From positions 1 to 64,000 of the forward strand of contig JAGAQY010000002.1 of assembly GCA_017622495.1 (NCBI GenBank): a stretch of DNA of 64,000 nucleotides. Reading direction: 5' to 3'. Shown here piece after piece: positions 33,760-40,896 of this stretch (its first letter is position 1; each line of letters starts with the position of its first letter). The DNA is from Bacteroidaceae bacterium. Its GTDB lineage: Bacteria; Bacteroidota; Bacteroidia; Bacteroidales; Bacteroidaceae. Below the pieces are notes generated by a model, which had not been told where the DNA came from, made no database searches, and saw only the letters and a program-made list of their open reading frames with translations. The translations under genes were made by a program, and so were the position numbers.

Positions 33760-34407
33760 TTACTTCCCAAAATTCCCTGGGGTGGGACGGTAGTAGCCCG
33801 AGGCGCGTGGCACGGGCTCCAGTTCGCCGAGGGCGATGTATTCCCTGATCTTGCGGTACGAGGTGCTCATGGCGTAGTGGCTGATGCGGGCAAACTCGCG
33901 GGTGCTGATGTCGTCGTGTGTCTCGAAGTATTCGTATAGGGCATCGGCCAGCTCGGGCGCGGCAAGAGGTTGGCGCACCTTGCCCTCTACGCGGAACTTG
34001 ACGTCGGCAAGGCGGTCGAGCAGGTGCTTGTCGGGGCGGAAGCGGATGGCGCTGATGCGCACGTCCTTGCCCGTAGGTGCTGTGGGGCCGGTGTGGCTGC
34101 TGAGCTCCATGGTGAGCGTGCCCAGGCCGTCGAGCTGTACGCGGTGGCCATGGCTGAGGGCTTCGGTAATCTCCTGGCGCAGGGCATCCCACACGAGTTT
34201 CACGTCGGTGTCGGTGGCTGTGGTGGCGTGGTTGATGTCGATGGCCATCCGCTCGATGTCTACTTTCTGTGGGTAGGCTACGGAGATGGCGACGCCTTGA
34301 GTGTTGGTGTCCTTGCCGCAAAGGAGTTGGCGGCTGTTGAGCTTGCAGGTTACCACGGGAGTGTAGGTAGTGCGTGTGTGCACGTTCTTTGATTTCTTCG
34401 TTTTCAT
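33760..34407 (-). CDS. HU-like DNA-binding protein with C-terminal extension
   Basis: The 215-residue protein begins with a basic tail (KTKKSKNVHTRTTY). An HU/IHF-like domain follows (residues about 15-125, with TCKLNSRQLLCG, VWDALRQEITEALSHGHRVQLDGLGTLTMEL and AIRFRPDKHLLDRL), matching the Bacteroidetes HU-like family. The C-terminal about 80 residues look like a winged or helix-turn-helix domain (ELADALYEYFETHDDISTREFARISHYAMSTSYRKIREYI). It is divergent from the VapE-type gene within the inverted-repeat element. Four palindromes lie in its predicted leader, so it may bind its own control region or the element ends; that is inference. Confidence 0.8.
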   Translation of the reverse strand: MKTKKSKNVHTRTTYTPVVTCKLNSRQLLCGKDTNTQGVAISVAYPQKVDIERMAIDINHATTATDTDVKLVWDALRQEITEALSHGHRVQLDGLGTLTMELSSHTGPTAPTGKDVRISAIRFRPDKHLLDRLADVKFRVEGKVRQPLAAPELADALYEYFETHDDISTREFARISHYAMSTSYRKIREYIALGELEPVPRASGYYRPTPGNFGK

Positions 34408-34442
34408 AGGTATGTTTTTTGTTTTCTTTAGTTTCTCTTCCG

Positions 34443-34529
34443 ACTACCTTCGCGAAGATAGTGCGCTATCCTCGCGAAGATAGTAGAGTATCTTCGCGAA
34501 GGTAGTGGACTACCCTCGCGAAGGTAGTG
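34443..34529. repeat. Four tandem palindromes
   Basis: Four near-palindromes of form CTAYCNTCGCGARRRTAG repeat about every 22 bases (starting near 34443, 34466, 34488 and 34511). They lie between the -7 box and the ATG of the HU-like gene. They look like operator or protein-binding sites rather than CRISPR, since the spacers are only 4 bases. Confidence 0.85.
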
Positions 34530-34547
34530 AAAAATGGAACCATAGAA

Positions 34548-34579
34548 CAAAGGTAATCTATTGTCCCGATATATGCAAA
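34548..34579 (-). promoter_or_regulatory. Promoter of the HU-like gene
   Basis: On the minus strand TTTG (34576-34579) is followed after 20 bases by TACCTTTG (34548-34555), a good match to the Bacteroidetes -33/-7 pair. The four palindromes begin about 20 bases downstream. Confidence 0.65.
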
Positions 34580-34645
34580 CGAACCTCGCATTTTATTTGT
34601 AAGTATGCTGATTGATAGGGTATTGACTTGGGTACTTTGATGTAT

Positions 34646-34653
34646 TAACTTTG
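34646..34653 (+). promoter_or_regulatory. -7 promoter box of the VapE-type gene
   Basis: TAACTTTG fits TAnnTTTG; TTG at 34628-34630 may be the -33 element. The ATG is about 110 bases downstream. Confidence 0.45.
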
Positions 34654-34662
34654 CACCAAGAA

Positions 34663-34693
34663 AGTCAACAGACAACGGTCAACAGTCAACAGA
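34663..34693. repeat. 7-bp tandem array
   Basis: Units AGTCAAC, AGACAAC, GGTCAAC, AGTCAAC follow in series in the leader of the VapE-type gene. Confidence 0.65.
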
Positions 34694-34762
34694 TGCCATC
34701 CGGAGGGTATTCGTCCAATGTTTTCCGCTTGTTTTAATTATTAACTTTTAATTTTAAGATTT

Positions 34763-36064
34763 ATGATGAACCTACCTATATTAAGTACCGTACAGCAACA
34801 GCTGACGGCAGTGTTTGAACAGTGGCTGACCATGATGCGCGAAGCATTAAGTGTCACAAGTAGGAAATCGGTGGAGCCCACAAGTCATCCCCCCTTGGGT
34901 GGACAGAGGGGGGCCAAGCGTGTGTCCCTTCCCGATGTGGAGCGTGCCCTACGGGCCAAGTATCACCTGCGATACAATGTGCTCACGGGCCGCACCGAGT
35001 ATCGGGCCGTGGATGCCGCGGACGATGCGGCCTACCTCCCCGTGACAAAGCGTGTATATAAGACCTGGCTGTGTGAACTGCAGGCCGAGGGTGTGGACTT
35101 CTGGTGGATGGGCGGCATAGAGGCCGTGGTGGAGTCGATGCATGTGGAGGAGTATCACCCGGTGTCGGCATGGCTCGATGCATTGCCCCAGTGGGACGGC
35201 ACCGACCGACTGACTCCCCTGATGCAGCGCCTCACCCAAGACGAGACGATGGTGGGCTACCTCTGCCGTTGGATGCTGGCCTTCGTACATCAGGCGAGGG
35301 AAGGGGATGCCGTGTTTGCCAACAGTGTGGCACCACTCTTGATAAGCGACCGTCAGGGTCTGCACAAGAGCACCTTCTGCCGACTGCTGCTGCCCGAGGC
35401 GCTGCGCTACCTCTATACCGATAGCTTCGACCTCTCGGCCGAGGGGCAGTGCGAGCGCAAACTGGCCGACTGTCTGCTTATCAACCTCGATGAGTTTGAC
35501 CGCTACTCGCCGCGCAAGCAGAGCACGCTGAAGAACCTGATGCAGATGACCACGCTGAGCATACGCCGTGCGTATGAGAAGAATGCCTCGGTGCTGCCGC
35601 GCATCGCCTCGTTCATCGGCACCAGCAACAGCGATGCCCTGCTCAGTGACCCCACGGGCAGCCGACGCTTCCTCTGTGTGGAGATCATGGAGAGCATCGA
35701 TGTGGCCACGCCCATCGAGTATGAGCAACTGTATGCGCAGTGCCTGCACCTATTGGATAATGGCGAGCGCCACCACTTCACCGACGATGAGGTGCGCGAC
35801 ATCGAGCTGCGCAACCGTGGCTACCGCCGTTCACTGCCCCTCGAAGAGCTTTTCTTTGCCCATTACCGTTTGCCTCGTGAGGGCGAGGAACCCGAGCTAC
35901 TCTCGGCAGCCGAGATCTATGACCACCTCTACGACCTCGACCCGAGGACGATGCGTGGCGTGTGTCGCCAGAACTTCGGGGCGGAGCTGCGCTCGTTCGG
36001 TGTGGTGCGTCGCAAGCATCATGAGCGGAGGGTGTACTGTGTACAATTGAAAATTGAAAGTTGA
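34763..36064 (+). CDS. VapE-type primase/helicase (virulence-associated E family)
   Basis: The 433-residue AAA+ protein matches VapE/PF05272: WMGGIEAVVESM near residue 120; a Walker A-like LLISDRQGLHKSTFCR near 200; Walker B CLLINLDEFDRYS near 240; and the family signature SFIGTSNSDALLSDPTGSRRFLCVEI near 295. The Walker A has His where most members have Gly (GLHKST for GxGKST). VapE proteins act as replication helicases in phage satellites and many Bacteroidetes islands. The C-terminus (QLKIES) and stop codon are written by a 7-bp array. It is divergent from the HU-like gene inside the inverted-repeat element. Confidence 0.85.
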   Translation: MMNLPILSTVQQQLTAVFEQWLTMMREALSVTSRKSVEPTSHPPLGGQRGAKRVSLPDVERALRAKYHLRYNVLTGRTEYRAVDAADDAAYLPVTKRVYKTWLCELQAEGVDFWWMGGIEAVVESMHVEEYHPVSAWLDALPQWDGTDRLTPLMQRLTQDETMVGYLCRWMLAFVHQAREGDAVFANSVAPLLISDRQGLHKSTFCRLLLPEALRYLYTDSFDLSAEGQCERKLADCLLINLDEFDRYSPRKQSTLKNLMQMTTLSIRRAYEKNASVLPRIASFIGTSNSDALLSDPTGSRRFLCVEIMESIDVATPIEYEQLYAQCLHLLDNGERHHFTDDEVRDIELRNRGYRRSLPLEELFFAHYRLPREGEEPELLSAAEIYDHLYDLDPRTMRGVCRQNFGAELRSFGVVRRKHHERRVYCVQLKIES

Positions 36065-36085
36065 AAGTTGAAAGTTGAAAACCAA
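36050..36085. repeat. 7-bp tandem array at the VapE stop codon
   Basis: Five AGTTGAA-type units run through the last codons of the VapE-type gene, each carrying TGA in the sense direction; the first TGA in frame is the stop codon. Confidence 0.85.
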
Positions 36086-36318
36086 ACAATGCAAATGCTC
36101 CTAACGGTAGAAAGTGCAAGGACAACCCGAGGACAACCTGGGTTGTCCTCGTTTGTTGAAAGATATACAGATGGTTATGGTCGACAAGGACAGCCGGACA
36201 GCCTATTGGGGAAAAGCTGGTATATGTTGTGGCTTTCCATTTTCCTGCATTGGGTAAGTATTCTCGAGCCAAGCATCCTTTTAATTCACGAAAATGTCCT
36301 TTTTCTGATAAAAACAAT

Positions 36319-36326
36319 TATCTTTG
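36319..36326 (+). promoter_or_regulatory. -7 promoter box of the TIR-Sel1 gene
   Basis: TATCTTTG matches TAnnTTTG and lies 15 bases before the ATG at 36342, so the leader would be very short. Confidence 0.55.
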
Positions 36327-36341
36327 CGGTATCTATATATT

Positions 36342-38051
36342 ATGAGCTACGATATTTTCATCAGTTACGAGATTTCTGACTCGTCTTTGGCGTATGAATT
36401 GGTGGCAGCATTGGGGCGGAGCAATGTGACGTATTACCTTGACTGTGCCAATAGCAGTATCACGATGAGTGGATACGTGAAAGGTATTTTTGAGGGCTGT
36501 CGGACGTTTATCCCTCTTGTGAGCGCACGGTATTTATCTGAAGGCTATGCCCGTGAGCTGCTGTCGTGTGCTGTCGGGACGAACAAGCAGGTGCTGGCAT
36601 GCTTTACGGACGATTGTATGCTGCCCGATGAGTTCGCAGCTTTCATTCCTGATGGGTACAGGGTCAATATTTGTGGCGGTAGTGCTGGGGAGTCTGTGTG
36701 GGATACTGTCTTGCAATTGTTGCTTGCTCGGGGAGAAGAAACGGGTTCTGTGGAGAATCGGGAAGAGTCTTCACTGCCAATAACCGAGGATGTTCCCAAA
36801 TCGGAATCGAATATGGAGGTGTCTGTCGGTCAAGCCACGGCTACGGTTATAAACGAAGAGAAGAAACGCGCGATAGCCAATCTGCTATACGTACTCCAAA
36901 CTTACAAAGAGGAGGAGACGGGGCACATCCGATACCATAAGTCCGAACCTCCGAAGACGGTGCCGCTGAGTGATGAAGGGAAAAAGAATAAAAAGGTGAA
37001 AACCCCGCAACAACAGGTTTGGGATGTGATACTTTTCCCCTTTAGGTTTGTTTTTGCGTTGTTTATCACGGCACTCTTCAAAGCACCTCTGTTGATGATA
37101 TTGGTAGTCTTCTTTGTTGTCATGAAATGTTGTGATGATGAGCCCAAAGTATCTGCTCCCAAACGGCAGGAGTTTACGAAGGAACAGATTGCCGAGGGTA
37201 AGCGGATTAACAAACTGGCCACCGATTACTATTACGGCCGTAATGGTGTAGAGAAGGATAGGGCCAAGGCTTTGCAGTATTATCTGCAGGCCTCGGAATT
37301 GGGCAATGCCGATGCTACCTACAACGTAGGCATGTGCGCAAAGTTGGGTATGGGTTGTCGTAAGGATTTGGATGTAGCCTCACATATATTTTACTTGGCT
37401 GTCAAGTTGGGTCATGAGCGTGCTTTTGAAGAGTTGAAAGCACTTGCCGAAGCTGGTGATGCCGAGGCGCAGAACAGGTATGGGCTTTGCTTTGAGTATG
37501 GATATGGTACGAAGGTCATACTCAAGAATGCAGTCTACTGGTATGAACAAGCAGCGAATCAAGGATACTCCTACGGGCAATATAACTTGGCCGAATGTTA
37601 CTATGATGGCCGGGGTGTGAAGCAGAATACTCGGGTTGCAGTCAAGTGGTTCAGGAAAGCAGCCGAAGGGGGGCATGCTACGGCACAATATGAACTGGGA
37701 CTTTTCTATCTGGATGGCGAGGGAGTTGCGAAAAATCCGTACGAAGCTTATAACTGGATAAGCAAGTCGGCAGCTCAAGGTAATGTCGATGCACTGAACC
37801 AGTTGGCCTATTGCTATGCCGAGGGTGTAGGTACGGATGCCGATATGGGTATGGCGCACGCAACCATAGACAAGGCTATTCAAATGGATCCCGATGAGGC
37901 TAACCTTTATGACTCAAAAGGTGAGTTCTATATGATGGTTGGCGACAGGGAGAAGGCCCGGAAAATGTACGAAAAGGTAATGGAAAAGAATCCGACATTC
38001 TATAAGAAGTGTACGTGGTCGAAGTTGTATGATTATATCAACAATAAATAG
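36342..38051 (+). CDS. TIR domain / transmembrane / Sel1-repeat protein
   Basis: The 569-residue protein joins three parts. Residues 1-130 form a TIR domain: it opens MSYDIFISYE, has YYLDCANSS, FIPLVSARYLSEGYARELLSCAV with Glu72 at the place of the catalytic glutamate of NADase TIRs, and VNICGG. A charged linker (about 135-225) precedes one or two hydrophobic helices (229-262, VILFPFRFVFALFITALF then PLLMILVVFFVV). Residues 290-520 carry about six Sel1-like repeats (A-x-YNLAECYYDGRGVKQN pattern), ending in a TPR-like helix pair. The Sel1 half may face the periplasm or the cytoplasm. Bacterial TIR proteins often serve in defence or NAD depletion; function here is inferred. It lies just outside the inverted-repeat element. 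Confidence 0.82.
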   Translation: MSYDIFISYEISDSSLAYELVAALGRSNVTYYLDCANSSITMSGYVKGIFEGCRTFIPLVSARYLSEGYARELLSCAVGTNKQVLACFTDDCMLPDEFAAFIPDGYRVNICGGSAGESVWDTVLQLLLARGEETGSVENREESSLPITEDVPKSESNMEVSVGQATATVINEEKKRAIANLLYVLQTYKEEETGHIRYHKSEPPKTVPLSDEGKKNKKVKTPQQQVWDVILFPFRFVFALFITALFKAPLLMILVVFFVVMKCCDDEPKVSAPKRQEFTKEQIAEGKRINKLATDYYYGRNGVEKDRAKALQYYLQASELGNADATYNVGMCAKLGMGCRKDLDVASHIFYLAVKLGHERAFEELKALAEAGDAEAQNRYGLCFEYGYGTKVILKNAVYWYEQAANQGYSYGQYNLAECYYDGRGVKQNTRVAVKWFRKAAEGGHATAQYELGLFYLDGEGVAKNPYEAYNWISKSAAQGNVDALNQLAYCYAEGVGTDADMGMAHATIDKAIQMDPDEANLYDSKGEFYMMVGDREKARKMYEKVMEKNPTFYKKCTWSKLYDYINNK

Positions 38052-38066
38052 GGCTGAAGATTCTAT

Positions 38067-38162
38067 GGCTTACTAAGTCTCAGGGGCTGTGCTCCGCTGA
38101 GAAAGGTAAGTCATATTACATGTGAAAAACTGAAGGCGACTGGATTCTCTCCAGCCGCCCTC
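38067..38162. terminator. Two hairpins after the TIR-Sel1 gene
   Basis: The first is CTTAC..TCTCAG/CTGAGA..GTAAG (38071-38110). The second is GGCGACTGGA/TCCAGCCGCC (38135-38159), followed by a weak CTCTTATTG tail. Either may end the transcript. Confidence 0.5.
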
Positions 38163-38310
38163 TTATTGTTTGTCCTCAGCCTATCGTGCTGAGTAGGGTA
38201 TCTTGCTTAAATTGTCACTTGTCAATTATGATACTACGTATCAAGATTCCTTGCTTGCAAGGCATAGTTCAAACAAGCTTGACTCTGCTCTTGCTACGCT
38301 GCGGAATTGT
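38163..38310. other. Non-coding interval before the htpG array
   Basis: I see only scattered short repeats of the TTGTCA type and no protein gene. Confidence 0.5.
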
Positions 38311-38380
38311 GAATTGTCACTTGTCAATTGTCAATTGTGAATTGTCAATTGTGAATTGTGAATTGTCAATTGTCAATTGA
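38311..38380. repeat. 7-bp tandem array at the htpG stop codon
   Basis: About ten units (GTGAATT, GTCAATT, GTCACTT) run up to and into the minus-strand htpG stop codon at 38373-38375. In the htpG sense direction the units read CAATTGA or CAATTCA, with TGA in most. Confidence 0.88.
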
Positions 38381-40427
38381 TCATCTCCACGCTACGCTTG
38401 ATGAACCTGCTGAGTGCCTCACCCTTGAGCATACCGTTCTGCAGCAGTGCAAGGTCGATGAGCTGGTGTAGCACGTTGTTGTCCTTGGCAAAGTCGGCAA
38501 AGATGGCTTCGCGCTTGTGGCTCTGCTCGTGTATCTTGGTGTGGAGGTCGCTCAGTTCATCCTTCTCGGCAGAGGGTATCTCCTCGTCCTTCATGCCCTT
38601 GTGCGATGCTTCCAGTGCCTCCTCGCGTGCCTTGAGGGTAGCTGTCTCCTCATTGATGGGTCTGAGGCTGTCGGCTGTCTGCTCCTTCTCGGCTGTGAGT
38701 ACGGACTGTATGAGGGGGTGGTCGGTGTTGAGGATGAGGGTATACATGTCGGGCATCTCACCGTAGAAGCTCATGCCTGCATTGATGGCTGCCATCTCTT
38801 TCATACGGCGCATATACTCGCTCTGGGTGATGATGATGGGTGCCGAGCTGTTGCCGAGTGGCTGTGCATCGACGTGGAACTCGGTCTTCTTCACCTCGGG
38901 CATCTGGCTCTTGAAGGCTGCCGTGAGCATCTCCTTCTCCTCGGTGGGTAGCTCTACTCGCTGCTTGTCTTCCTTGACAATGAGGTTGTCGATGATGTCG
39001 GCATCCACACGTGAGAAACGGCTCTTCTCCATCTTCTGCTCATAGAGGTTGAGCATGGCGGTATCAAGCTGGCCATCGAAGAGGAGCACGTTGTAGCCCT
39101 TCTGCTGTGCTGCCTCGATGTAGGTGTACTGCTCGTCACGGTCGGTGGCATAGAGGTAGATGAGGTTGCCCTCCTTGTCGGTCTGCTCGCCCTTGATGAG
39201 CTCCTTGTACTCCTCGTAGGTGAAGTGCTTGCCTTCGGTGTCGGTGAACAGGGCAAACTGCTTGGCCTTGTCGTAGAATGACTCTTCGGTGAGCATGCCG
39301 TAGTTGATGAACAGTTTCAGGTCGTTCCACTTCTCCTCGAACTCCTTGCGGTTGTCCTTGAAGATACCGTTGAGGCGGTCGGCCACCTTCTTGGTGATGT
39401 AGGTGGAGATTTTCTTTACATTCGAGTCGCTCTGCAGGTATGAGCGTGACACATTCAACGGGATGTCGGGTGAGTCAATCACACCATGCAGCAGGGTGAG
39501 GAAGTCGGGCACGATGCCTTCTACTGAGTCGGTCACATACACCTGGTTGCAGTAGAGCTGTATCTTGTTTTTCTGCAGGTCGATGTTGCTCTTTATCTTG
39601 GGGAAATAGAGCACGCCCGTGAGGTTGAAGGGGTAGTCCACGTTGAGGTGTATCCAGAACAGCGGCTCGTCGCTCATGGGGTAGAGGTCGCGGTAGAACT
39701 TCTTGTAGTCTTCGTCGGTGAGCTCGCTCGGGGTGCGTGTCCACAGCGGAGTGGTGTCGTTGATGATGTTGTCCTCGTCGGTCTCCACTTGCTTGCCATC
39801 CTTCCAGTCTTTCTTCTTGCCGAAGGCGATGCTGATGGGGAGGAAGCGGCAGTACTTGGTGAGCAGTGAAGAGAGGCGGCTCTCCTCAAGGAACTCCTTG
39901 CAGTCGTCGTCGATGTGGAGGATGATGTCGGTACCGCGGTCGGCCTTCTCCACCTCTTCGAGTGTAAACTCGGGACTGCCGTCGCAGCTCCACTTCACGG
40001 CCTGTGCCTCTTCGCGGTACGAGCGTGTCACGATGTCTACACTCTTGGCTACCATGAAGGCTGAGTAGAAGCCGAGGCCGAAGTGGCCGATGATGGCATT
40101 GGCGTCGTTCTTGTACTTCTCCAGGAAGTCGTTGGCGCCGGAGAAGGCAATCTGGTTGATGTACTTGTCAATCTCCTCGGCTGTCATACCGATACCGCGG
40201 TCGCTGATGGTGATGGTGCCAGCCTCCTTGTCGAGCGATACATGCACGGTGAGGTCGCCCAGCTCGCCCTTGAAGTCGCCCTTCATGGCGTATGTCTTGA
40301 GCTTCTGTGTAGCATCGACGGCATTGGATACCAATTCGCGGAGGAAAATCTCGTGATCACTGTAGAGGAACTTTTTGATGATGGGGAAGATGTTCTCGGT
40401 CGTAACCCCAATGTTACCTGTTTTCAT
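38373..40427 (-). CDS. htpG: Molecular chaperone HtpG (HSP90)
   Basis: The 684-residue HSP90 chaperone assists folding in the cytoplasm in an ATP-dependent way. The N-terminal GHKL ATPase has FLRELVSNAVDATQK with the ATP/Mg asparagine, SDRGIGMTAEE, and GHFGLGFYSAFMVA. The middle and dimerisation domains complete a full-length protein of the Bacteroidetes type. A 64-base part of the C-terminal domain coding sequence (38607-38670) recurs at 30240-30303. The C-terminal MIN and stop codon lie in a 7-bp array. The upstream region holds further heptamer arrays and I see no clear promoter. Confidence 0.96.
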   Translation of the reverse strand: MKTGNIGVTTENIFPIIKKFLYSDHEIFLRELVSNAVDATQKLKTYAMKGDFKGELGDLTVHVSLDKEAGTITISDRGIGMTAEEIDKYINQIAFSGANDFLEKYKNDANAIIGHFGLGFYSAFMVAKSVDIVTRSYREEAQAVKWSCDGSPEFTLEEVEKADRGTDIILHIDDDCKEFLEESRLSSLLTKYCRFLPISIAFGKKKDWKDGKQVETDEDNIINDTTPLWTRTPSELTDEDYKKFYRDLYPMSDEPLFWIHLNVDYPFNLTGVLYFPKIKSNIDLQKNKIQLYCNQVYVTDSVEGIVPDFLTLLHGVIDSPDIPLNVSRSYLQSDSNVKKISTYITKKVADRLNGIFKDNRKEFEEKWNDLKLFINYGMLTEESFYDKAKQFALFTDTEGKHFTYEEYKELIKGEQTDKEGNLIYLYATDRDEQYTYIEAAQQKGYNVLLFDGQLDTAMLNLYEQKMEKSRFSRVDADIIDNLIVKEDKQRVELPTEEKEMLTAAFKSQMPEVKKTEFHVDAQPLGNSSAPIIITQSEYMRRMKEMAAINAGMSFYGEMPDMYTLILNTDHPLIQSVLTAEKEQTADSLRPINEETATLKAREEALEASHKGMKDEEIPSAEKDELSDLHTKIHEQSHKREAIFADFAKDNNVLHQLIDLALLQNGMLKGEALSRFIKRSVEMIN

Positions 40428-40435
40428 ATTGATTT

Positions 40436-40471
40436 GAGTTTTTAAGTTTATGAGTTTTTAAGTTTGTTAGT
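40436..40471. repeat. 7-bp-period array upstream of htpG
   Basis: Units around AGTTTTT, AAGTTTA, TGAGTTT, TTAAGTT repeat with an approximate 7-base period just before the htpG ATG. Confidence 0.5.
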
Positions 40472-40616
40472 CTACGGTTCTTGTCCAAATGACCTAATAA
40501 AAGGAACAACGTTCCGTGATGATAGGTTGCAAACGAAATGCCATAATGTATGCTTGAATGATGTTGCTGACAAATTGTCACCGTTGCAGCCGAGTTGTAA
40601 TGATAACGTTAACTAC

Positions 40617-40697
40617 TCGCTCTCTACTCTCGACTCTCATCCTTCAACCCTCATCCTTCAACCCTCATCCTTCAACCCTCAACCCTCTACCACACAC
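40617..40697. repeat. 7-bp tandem array between htpG and the FAS1 operon
   Basis: About eleven 7-bp units run in series, alternating CATCCTT and CAACCCT so that a 14-bp higher-order period also shows, preceded by CTCTACT and CTCGACT. Confidence 0.85.
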
Positions 40698-40804
40698 CCG
40701 TGTATGACACGAAAAGAAAAGTAGGTGAAACAAATGTATAAATATATATTACACGTGTGAAACGTGTGAAGACATAAATAGAAGTGCTTGTGATTTATTC
40801 TTGG

Positions 40805-40812
40805 TAACTTTG
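40805..40812 (+). promoter_or_regulatory. -7 promoter box of the FAS1/SusCD operon
   Basis: TAACTTTG fits TAnnTTTG and lies 84 bases before the first ATG. TTG at 40788-40790 may serve as the -33 element. It is the only promoter I see for the following seven genes. Confidence 0.5.
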
Positions 40813-40896
40813 CATTGGGAAGATAGGCAATTTTTGTTAAAAGAACTTTCTAAGGCAAATAATTAAGTCAAAATATAACAAAAAACTCTAACACGT

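Larger units (their letters stand above)
33589..36207. mobile_element. Inverted-repeat-bounded HU/VapE element
   Basis: 26-bp inverted repeats with a single mismatch (33589-33614 and 36182-36207, core GTCCGGCTGTCCTTGTCG) bound 2.6 kb. About 32 bases inside each end is a second palindromic cluster: AGGACAACCTGGG..CCCCAGGCTGTCCT at 33647-33677 and GAGGACAACC/GGTTGTCCTC at 36129-36150. GGNTGTCC-type iterons recur at both ends in mirror image. Inside are only an HU-like gene (minus) and a VapE-type gene (plus), divergent. I see no integrase, transposase or target duplication. Confidence 0.6.

Noticed and set aside
34443..34529. Possible CRISPR array
   Set aside because: The palindromes are 18 bases with about 4-base spacers; there are no unique 30-base spacers and no cas genes.
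33589..36207. Ordinary insertion sequence
   Set aside because: Neither internal gene has transposase features (no DDE or HUH motifs seen) and no target duplication is visible.
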